From positions 1-45,826 of the forward strand of contig CAZCGE010000081.1 in assembly GCA_964498125.1 (NCBI GenBank): a stretch of DNA of 45,826 nucleotides. Direction: 5' to 3'. The DNA is from CAMDBL01 sp964498125. GTDB taxonomy: Bacteria; Pseudomonadota; Alphaproteobacteria; Rhizobiales; Hyphomicrobiaceae. Every line of letters starts with the position of its first letter. Positions within the stretch are counted from its first letter, which is position 1. The position numbers and the translations under genes were made by a program. Positions 40,630 through 45,826 of this stretch are shown here, piece by piece. Below the pieces are notes generated by a model. It was not told where the DNA came from. It made no database searches and saw only the letters and a program-made list of their open reading frames with translations.

Positions 40630-41664
40630 ATGACCAGGCATCGTGGACGCGGCATGTCGTCGATCAACTATCCGATCGGCATGAACCTCGGTGGTGATCC
40701 GAGCCAGGCGCTGGTGCATTCGGGTCCCGACGGCAAGTTCACCGTCACGCTGTCAGCCATCGATCTTGGCCAGGGCATGAAGCAGGTGACGCGCCAGATC
40801 GCCGCCGAGACGCTCGGCGTGCCGATCGCCGACGTCTACGTCGACACCGCCGATTCCGACACCGGCCCGCACGACATGGGCAGCTTCGCCTCGCGTGGCA
40901 CGCATCGCGTCGGCAATGCCGTGATGGTGGCGGCCAAGGAGGCGCGCGGCGTCATGATGGAAGCCGCGGCCGAGGAACTCGAAGTCAACGCCAGCGACCT
41001 CGATACCGACGGGCGCGGCAACATCCACATCAAGGGCGCACCGTCGCGCGCCATGTCGGTCAGGGACGTCGCCATCGCCGCCCAGTTCAAGCAGGGCAGG
41101 ACCATTGCCGGCCGGGGTATTTTTCTCATTCCGCTGTCCGGCGTCGATGCCGAAACCGGCGAGATGACGCCGGTCTCCACCTACGCCCACGCCTGCCTGG
41201 TCGCCGACCTCGAAGTCGATGACGAGACCGGCGAGGTCACGATGCTGAAAATGACCAGCGCCTACGAGCTTGGCCGCGCCATCAATCCGAAAATGGTCGA
41301 GCAACAGCTGGTCGGCGGCGCCTGGATGGGCATGAGCCACGCGCTCTACGAGACGACAGAACCCTACTATCCCAGCACCGCGCACGGTCCCCGTGATTTC
41401 AACGAGTATGCGATGCCGGGCCCGGGCGACATCTGCCTGCACGACATCGCCGTGCTCGAGCGCCCGGCGGCGGATGGTCCGTTCGGTGGCAAGGGCCCTG
41501 GCGAGATGTGCGCCAATCCGGTGCTGCCGGCGGTCGCCAATGCCATCTTCAACGCCGTCGGCGTGCGCATCGATGATCTGCCCATCACGCCCGAGAAGGT
41601 GCTGCGCGCGCTTCATGCGCAAGGCGGCGCGCGCCCGCAGGGCCAACCGGGGGGGCGGCGCTGA
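40630..41664 (+). CDS. molybdenum hydroxylase Mo-binding subunit, C-terminal protein (split large subunit)
   Basis: This 344-residue protein is the second part of the large subunit: HRGRGMSSINYPIGMNLGGD, then SAIDLGQGMKQVTRQIAAET (Mo-pterin contact, residues 45-49 DLGQG), DSDTGPHDMGSFASRGTHRV, and the catalytic Glu292 in FGGKGPGEMCANPVLPAVAN. Together with the upstream protein it covers the full large subunit. It starts at ATG 40630, 3 nt after the TAG, with AGGAGG in the end of the upstream gene as ribosome site. The separation therefore looks designed for two chains and not a simple frameshift. Confidence 0.9.
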   Translation: MTRHRGRGMSSINYPIGMNLGGDPSQALVHSGPDGKFTVTLSAIDLGQGMKQVTRQIAAETLGVPIADVYVDTADSDTGPHDMGSFASRGTHRVGNAVMVAAKEARGVMMEAAAEELEVNASDLDTDGRGNIHIKGAPSRAMSVRDVAIAAQFKQGRTIAGRGIFLIPLSGVDAETGEMTPVSTYAHACLVADLEVDDETGEVTMLKMTSAYELGRAINPKMVEQQLVGGAWMGMSHALYETTEPYYPSTAHGPRDFNEYAMPGPGDICLHDIAVLERPAADGPFGGKGPGEMCANPVLPAVANAIFNAVGVRIDDLPITPEKVLRALHAQGGARPQGQPGGRR

Positions 41665-41667
41665 GCC

Positions 41668-42549
41668 ATGGCAGTGCGGGCCAAAATCGCCGGCATCGAT
41701 CGGCCCGAGGCGCTGGCCCAGGCGCTGCGCGGCGCCTTCTATCTGGCCGACGATGGCCTCGCCACCGCCGCCTACCTGGCGCTGGCGCTGGGCAAACCGC
41801 TGCTGCTCGAAGGCGCACCCGGCGTCGGCAAGACCGAGGCGGCCAAGGCACTGTCGGGCGTGCTCGGGCGAAAGTTGATCCGCCTGCAGTGCTACGAAGG
41901 CATCGACGCCGCCGCCGCCCTTTACGAATGGAACTATCCGCGCCAGATGCTGGCCATGCGCCGCGCCAGCGATCAGCCGATCGACATCTACCGCGACGAG
42001 TTCCTGATCGAGCGGCCGATGCTGCAGGCGCTGCGCGCGCCCGACAGCGCCGTGCTGCTGCTGGACGAGATCGACCGCTCGGACCACGAGTTCGAGGCGC
42101 TGCTGCTGGAGTTCCTGTCCGATTTCACGATCTCGATCCCCGAGCGTGGCACGCTGTCGGCCCGCGAGCGGCCGGTGGTCATCCTCACATCGAACCGCAC
42201 GCGCGATCTGCACGAAGCGCTGCGGCGGCGCTGCGTCTACCACTTCATCGCCTACCCGACGCCGGAGCGCGAAGCGCAGATCATCATGATGCGCGCCACC
42301 GGCGTCGCCCAGGAGACCGCGCGCGCCGTGGTGGCGGCCGTCGGGCGGCTGCGCCGCGAGCCGTTGACCAAGCCGCCCGGCATCGCCGAAGCCGTCGACT
42401 GGGCGGAAGCCGCGACCTTGCTGGCAGCGACCGGCGCGGCATGGCCCGAAGCCTTCAGGCGCTCGATCGGTCTTGCCATCAAGGACGAGGAGGACCTCAG
42501 CCACATCGCGCCCCGGCTCGACGCCATCATCATGGGGGCCGCGGCATGA
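41668..42549 (+). CDS. MoxR-family AAA+ ATPase, CoxD-like
   Basis: This 293-residue protein has Walker A GAPGVGKT (49-56), Walker B VLLLDEID (129-136), an ILTSNRTRDLHEALRRRCVY segment (sensor and Arg finger), and a C-terminal helical lid. CoxD proteins help insert or activate the metal site of aerobic Mo hydroxylases. The gene starts 3 nt after the Mo-subunit gene and overlaps the CoxE-like gene by ATGA, matching the coxD-coxE pairing. Confidence 0.93.
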   Translation: MAVRAKIAGIDRPEALAQALRGAFYLADDGLATAAYLALALGKPLLLEGAPGVGKTEAAKALSGVLGRKLIRLQCYEGIDAAAALYEWNYPRQMLAMRRASDQPIDIYRDEFLIERPMLQALRAPDSAVLLLDEIDRSDHEFEALLLEFLSDFTISIPERGTLSARERPVVILTSNRTRDLHEALRRRCVYHFIAYPTPEREAQIIMMRATGVAQETARAVVAAVGRLRREPLTKPPGIAEAVDWAEAATLLAATGAAWPEAFRRSIGLAIKDEEDLSHIAPRLDAIIMGAAA

Positions 42550-43664
42550 GGGACACGGCGTTGCCAGCAGCAGTCCGGCCGTTCGTCGCGTTCGCCACGC
42601 TGCTGCGCGGCAATGGCTTTGCCGTCGCGCCCGAGCAGACGACCACATTCCTGTCGGCCATCACGCTGCTCGGTCCGCGCAGTCTCGTCGATATCCGCCG
42701 CGCCGCGCATGCGACGCTGGCGCCGCCCGCCGAACGGCACGAGGAGTTCGATGCGCTGTTCGATGCCCACTTCCTCGGCGCGGTCGAGATGGCGCGCGAG
42801 CTGGCGGAGCCCGATACCGACGACATGCGGGTGCGGGAGGATCAGGGCGGTGGCTTCGAGCCACCGGCCGCCGACGAGATCAACGAGGCGGGCCAGGCGG
42901 CGACAGCGGCAGAAAGTCTGTCCATCCGCCGCTTCACGCCGGGCGATGAGACCGACACGCTGCGGCGCTTCCAGCGCGCCGTGCCGGAGCAGCTGCCGCG
43001 CCGCCGCGGCTACCGGCGCGTCGCCGCCAAGCGCGGCACCGGGCTCGACCTGCGGCGCGCGATGAAGGAGGCCATTCGCAACGACGGCGAGATCTTCCGG
43101 CTGCCCCAGCTGCGCCGCAAGCTGCGCCAACGCAGCATCCTGCTGATCCTCGATGTTTCAGGCTCGATGAAGGCCCGCACCGACGCGCATCTGCGTTTTG
43201 CCCACGCCCTGCTGCAGGCCGCCGGTCGCGCGGAAGTGTTCACCATCGGCACACGGCTGACGCGCGTGACACGGGCGCTCAAGCTCAAGCAGCGCGAGCA
43301 GGCGCTGGCGACCGCCTCCGGCCTCGTCTCCGATTGGGACGGTGGTACGCGCATCGGCGATGCGTTGGCGGCCTTTCTCGCCGTGCCGCGCTTTGCCGGC
43401 TATGCGCGCGGCGCCGTCGTGCTGATCGTCTCCGACGGCCTCGAGCGCGGCGATCCCACCGCCATGACCAACGCGGTCCAGCACCTGGCCGCCCGCGCGT
43501 GGCACCTGTCCTGGGCGACGCCGCTGGCCGCCGATCCGGGGTTCACGCCGGAAACCGCGGCGCTGAAATCCATCCTGCCATTCGTCGATGCCATCGCCGA
43601 TGGTAGCACCACGGAGCGCCTCTGCCATCACGTGCTATCGCTGGCCACTGCAAGATCCGCCTGA
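42546..43664 (+). CDS. VWA-domain protein, CoxE-like
   Basis: This 372-residue protein has an N-terminal helical region and an acidic middle. A von Willebrand A domain spans residues ~195-370 with an intact MIDAS start (LILDVSGSMKART, D203, S205, S207) and a later SDGLERGD motif. CoxE partners the MoxR ATPase in maturation of CO dehydrogenase-type enzymes. ATG 42546 overlaps the coxD-like stop by 4 nt. Confidence 0.93.
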   Translation: MRDTALPAAVRPFVAFATLLRGNGFAVAPEQTTTFLSAITLLGPRSLVDIRRAAHATLAPPAERHEEFDALFDAHFLGAVEMARELAEPDTDDMRVREDQGGGFEPPAADEINEAGQAATAAESLSIRRFTPGDETDTLRRFQRAVPEQLPRRRGYRRVAAKRGTGLDLRRAMKEAIRNDGEIFRLPQLRRKLRQRSILLILDVSGSMKARTDAHLRFAHALLQAAGRAEVFTIGTRLTRVTRALKLKQREQALATASGLVSDWDGGTRIGDALAAFLAVPRFAGYARGAVVLIVSDGLERGDPTAMTNAVQHLAARAWHLSWATPLAADPGFTPETAALKSILPFVDAIADGSTTERLCHHVLSLATARSA

Positions 43665-43699
43665 CGATACGACGTACCGCGTAATAAGGAAGGACGACG

Positions 43700-44548
43700 A
43701 TGCCTCTCGAAATCAAGATCCTCGACTACGGCGACATCGAGCTGGAAAGCAGCTTCCTCGTGCTCGGCCGCGGCCTTGGCCGCACCCGGCGCGTGCCGGT
43801 TTTCGGGTTCCTCATCCTCGGCGGGCCCTGGCCGATGCTGGTCGACACCGGCTACCGCTCGAACCAGATCATGGAAACGCTCGGCATGCGCGGGCTGCAG
43901 TTCCACGAGAACATGATCGAGAACCAGCTCAACCGGCACGGCGTGCGCATGGGCGACGTGCGCTACGTCCTGCACACCCACCTGCACATCGATCACGCCG
44001 GCAAGGACGATCTGTTCCCGATGAACACGACCGTGATCCTGAACCGCCGCGAGCTGGAATATTCCGTCTCCGGCCTGATGCATCCGCAATATCCGGCGCC
44101 CGACATCAAGCATCTGGTCGACCGGCTGCACACCAAGCACGCGCTGCGGTTCCTGGATTTAGAAATATCCGGCCCAATCGAGATCTGCCCCGGCGTCACT
44201 TGCGAGGCAGCGGGCGCCCACACCGAGGGCTCCATGAACGTCGTCGTACAAACCGCCGAGGGCATCGCCACGCTGTGCGGCGACGTGATCTACGATATCC
44301 ACGATCAGATCATCGAGCCGTTCCACGAGATCGGCTGGATGGAGCCGCGCGTCACCGGCAATCACGGCACCAGCAAGCGGCAGGAGAAGGCGGCGATCAA
44401 GAAGCTGCTCAGCACCTCGAAATTCCTGCTGCCGGTGCACGACCGCCCGGCCAAGGTCGAGGGTGGCCAGATCGTCGGCCGCCTGCACGATCAGGTACCG
44501 GGGCCGATCACGCAATCGCTGGCGCCGCGCAACTGGTTTCCGGCTTGA
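43700..44548 (+). CDS. metallo-beta-lactamase-fold hydrolase (lactonase-like)
   Basis: This 282-residue protein has the zinc motif THLHIDHAG (H94, H96, D98, H99) and further ligands in AAGAHTEGSMN, CGDVIYDI and a late His (VTGNHGTS). The size and VLHTHLHIDHAGKDDLF with the 'NRRELEYS' stretch are similar to N-acyl-homoserine lactonases and related lactone/ester hydrolases. The substrate is unknown; hydrolysis of a product of the Mo hydroxylase is the contextual guess. It is the last gene of the run, 35 nt after the CoxE-like gene. Confidence 0.88.
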   Translation: MPLEIKILDYGDIELESSFLVLGRGLGRTRRVPVFGFLILGGPWPMLVDTGYRSNQIMETLGMRGLQFHENMIENQLNRHGVRMGDVRYVLHTHLHIDHAGKDDLFPMNTTVILNRRELEYSVSGLMHPQYPAPDIKHLVDRLHTKHALRFLDLEISGPIEICPGVTCEAAGAHTEGSMNVVVQTAEGIATLCGDVIYDIHDQIIEPFHEIGWMEPRVTGNHGTSKRQEKAAIKKLLSTSKFLLPVHDRPAKVEGGQIVGRLHDQVPGPITQSLAPRNWFPA

Positions 44549-44553
44549 CCGAA

Positions 44554-44578
44554 GGTGTCTGACCTCTGGTCAGACACC
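44554..44578 (+). terminator. perfect 11-bp hairpin after the last operon gene
   Basis: GGTGTCTGACC (44554-44564) and GGTCAGACACC (44568-44578) form an 11-bp perfect stem with a 3-base loop, six bases after the MBL stop. It has no T-run but is well placed to end the long transcript. The core TCTGACC is shared with the palindromes after livK and the cyclophilin gene. A degenerate second stem (GTCTGACA, TGTCGGACAC) follows at 44601-44621. Confidence 0.5.
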
Positions 44579-44660
44579 GTTACGCCGACCTCACTCACGA
44601 TGTCTGACAAGATGTCGGACACCTGCTGCGGCTCGGCCGCCGGGGGAGGCCTCTTCAGGC

Positions 44661-44771
44661 CGAGCGCAATTCAAGAGGTACGAGATCGCCCAGCACGGCG
44701 AATACCGCACCCGCCGCCTCGTCCTCGACGCCTGGGACCGGATGGACAAGGGGGCGTTGAAGTGGGATGAC
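44661..44771 (+). pseudogene. possible gene remnant of unknown identity
   Basis: A 37-codon stretch encodes AQFKRYEIAQHGEYRTRRLV then LDAWDRMDKGALKWDD, which looks like true protein sequence. It has no start of its own and runs directly into the 3' end of the opposite-strand HEPN gene. I do not recognise the family. It may be the left-over of a gene cut by insertion of the HEPN pair or of the IS element. Confidence 0.3.
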
Positions 44772-45221
44772 TCACGGGCGCTTCTTCAGCAGCAACTGGA
44801 CCGCAAAGGCTCGCCTGTCAGCTCTAGGAGAGGCATGCAGCCCCGCAATCGCCGCCTCTGCTCGCGCCACCCAATCCAACGCCCCGGCCCGCGTGAATCG
44901 TGCTTCCGGGTCGTAATCCGCTTTGTGTCGAACCTCCTGCAAGGCGACGAACTCGTTGGCGCACGTGGCGATCCCGGGTGGAAATCCGATATTCTTCGCC
45001 TCCTTGCAAGCGTTCTTGGCAAAGCCGTGGTCCAAGGCGCGGTAGGTGTGAACCCACGCTTTGTCGGCACGGGCAGGTCCAACGCCGACCAGCATGTCGG
45101 CTGCATCCTTCGCCACTGCATGGAAGAGGGCGTAGTAGGCCGTGCTGATGGCGCGCCTGAGATCGGCTTGGCGCGGCCTTTGTCGAGAAGCGTTTGCCAG
45201 CTTCCGCGCCGTGACGATCAA
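44772..45221 (-). CDS. HEPN-domain-like protein
   Basis: This 149-residue helical protein starts at TTG 45221, overlapping the upstream gene's stop as TTGA. The start gives IVTARKLANASRQRPRQADL, then RRAISTAYYALFHAVAKDAA, the typical HEPN/'STAYYALFH' helix. A later NEFVALQEVRHKADYDPEAR contains the R-x4-6-H-like catalytic pattern (RHKADY) of HEPN RNases. It is probably a toxin-like or stress RNase unit, but many such proteins have no proven activity. Confidence 0.72.
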   Translation of the reverse strand: MIVTARKLANASRQRPRQADLRRAISTAYYALFHAVAKDAADMLVGVGPARADKAWVHTYRALDHGFAKNACKEAKNIGFPPGIATCANEFVALQEVRHKADYDPEARFTRAGALDWVARAEAAIAGLHASPRADRRAFAVQLLLKKRP

Positions 45222-45532
45222 GTTTTGGCTCTCCGGCGCGGCTTGACCTGCTGGTGCTCGTCGAACTTGTGTTGGATATGAGGGAAACGCGTCTCGCCTT
45301 GCTCCCACAGCTTGTCGCGCAAGATCGTCGTCAAGGCCCCCGTCACGGCAGGGTCGATCGGATTGTCGCTGAGATCATACTCGACATCCACGAAGATGAC
45401 TGGGTCGCCGTCGTGGTCCTCTCCCCCTCTGACGCGAGCGGTATGGAATCCGAAGGGGACCATGTACTCGTGAACCGTCCGCTCGATGAGTCGAACAATC
45501 TCGGGGCTGATGGTGTGTGCCTTTTCCTGCAT
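45218..45532 (-). CDS. small partner protein of the HEPN gene (putative antitoxin-like)
   Basis: This 104-residue protein contains PEIVRLIERTVHEYMVPFGF, GGEDHDGDPVIFVDVEYDLS and a basic tail (QVKPRRRAKT). I recognise no family with certainty. It is not a clear minimal nucleotidyltransferase (no GSxxxG). It is co-transcribed with and translationally coupled to the HEPN gene, which suggests a two-gene toxin-antitoxin-like module. Start ATG 45532; no strong ribosome site is visible. Confidence 0.55.
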   Translation of the reverse strand: MQEKAHTISPEIVRLIERTVHEYMVPFGFHTARVRGGEDHDGDPVIFVDVEYDLSDNPIDPAVTGALTTILRDKLWEQGETRFPHIQHKFDEHQQVKPRRRAKT

Positions 45533-45714
45533 GTGCTAAACGTACTCTGATCCGCGACCGCCGTCCAACTGCTCCCGATCCGCATTGTCGGCAGCACACG
45601 AAGTCGTTGAAAAAACAAGAGTTTCATGGATACTCTACATTAACTCTACACGTACTCGACACTCGGTGTCGGCGACGCGCTGAAACTAGAGCACTTTCCA
45701 CTTGATCTGGGTCG

Positions 45715-45825
45715 CTACCCGTATCCGGCGTGCCGAAAATAGTTGGCGCACTCGTCTGGTGCAAATGTCTTGATGAGCTTACCGACGAGCTTCATCAGCG
45801 CCGTGACGGTGCGTGCGGCACCTTT
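45715..45825 (-). mobile_element. IS630-family transposase, C-terminal end (runs off the window)
   Basis: Read on the minus strand from the window edge, 36 codons encode KLIKTFAPDECANYFRHAGY ending at TAG 45717-45715. 'FxPxECxNYFxxAGY' is the standard C-terminus of IS630-type DDE transposases. Whether the rest is intact cannot be seen. About 180 bp between it and the antitoxin-like gene hold no gene; a possible IS end (AGAGCACTTTCCACTTGATC) lies at 45688-45707. Confidence 0.75.
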
Positions 45826-45826
45826 G

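Noticed and set aside
38884..41664. Carbon monoxide dehydrogenase large subunit
   Set aside because: Although CoxD-, CoxE- and CoxG-like genes are present, the Cu-binding AYRCSFR loop is absent.
45218..45532. MNT nucleotidyltransferase antitoxin
   Set aside because: The GSxxxG and DxD motifs of that family are missing. Only the acidic stretch EDHDGDP gives a passing resemblance.

Overview
The window is about 46 kb of GC-rich DNA from an alphaproteobacterium. It is most likely a member of the Hyphomicrobiales (Rhizobiales). The main evidence is the flagellar block with FlbT, FlaF and a Rem/FtcR-type regulator, in an order typical of rhizobia. Supporting evidence is the family of G/C-rich palindromic intergenic repeats and the queA-tgt and yqgE-DsbD-peroxiredoxin neighbourhoods. 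The genus cannot be fixed from the sequence alone.

Layout. (1) 1-2.05 kb: the end of a NUDIX hydrolase and an orphan FbpB-type ferric-iron ABC permease. (2) 2.1-13.2 kb, minus strand: a tightly packed flagellar operon read as ftcR/rem, flgE, flgK, flgL, flaF, flbT, flgD, fliQ, flhA, fliR, a FliJ-like gene, a FlgJ-like rod protein, a FlgN-like chaperone and two small proteins of unknown function. A pair of AT-rich palindromes 20 bp apart lies upstream of the regulator. (3) 13.4-25 kb: housekeeping genes. These are a secreted Cys-repeat protein, a divergent enolase paralogue, a periplasmic and a cytosolic cyclophilin, a Uma2-family protein, queA and tgt (queuosine tRNA modification), a J-domain protein, an NlpC/P60 hydrolase, YqgE, a DsbD-N-like protein and a peroxiredoxin. 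Several families of palindromic elements lie between them. (4) 25.2-44.5 kb, plus strand: a co-directional run of 17 genes. It encodes a branched-chain-amino-acid-type ABC transporter (livKHMGF), whose LivF is fused to a Tm-1-like UPF0261 domain; the matching Tm-1 TIM-barrel protein; a flotillin-like protein with a 44-residue repeat stalk; two CoxG-like SRPBCC proteins; an aerobic molybdenum hydroxylase (FAD, 2Fe-2S and a split Mo subunit); a homocysteine S-methyltransferase-family enzyme; CoxD-like MoxR and CoxE-like VWA maturation proteins; and a metallo-beta-lactamase-fold hydrolase. (5) 44.5-45.8 kb: an accessory edge with a gene remnant, a HEPN-type gene pair and the end of an IS630-family transposase.

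How the parts work together. Region 2 builds the export gate, hook and hook-filament junction under one regulator. Region 4 reads as one catabolic unit. In this reading a small molecule is imported by the Liv transporter, hydroxylated by the Mo enzyme (matured by CoxD/CoxE and organised at the membrane by the SRPBCC and flotillin-like proteins), and processed further by the methyltransferase-like, Tm-1-like and lactonase-like proteins. The substrate is unknown. This locus is the best candidate in the window for an undescribed system.
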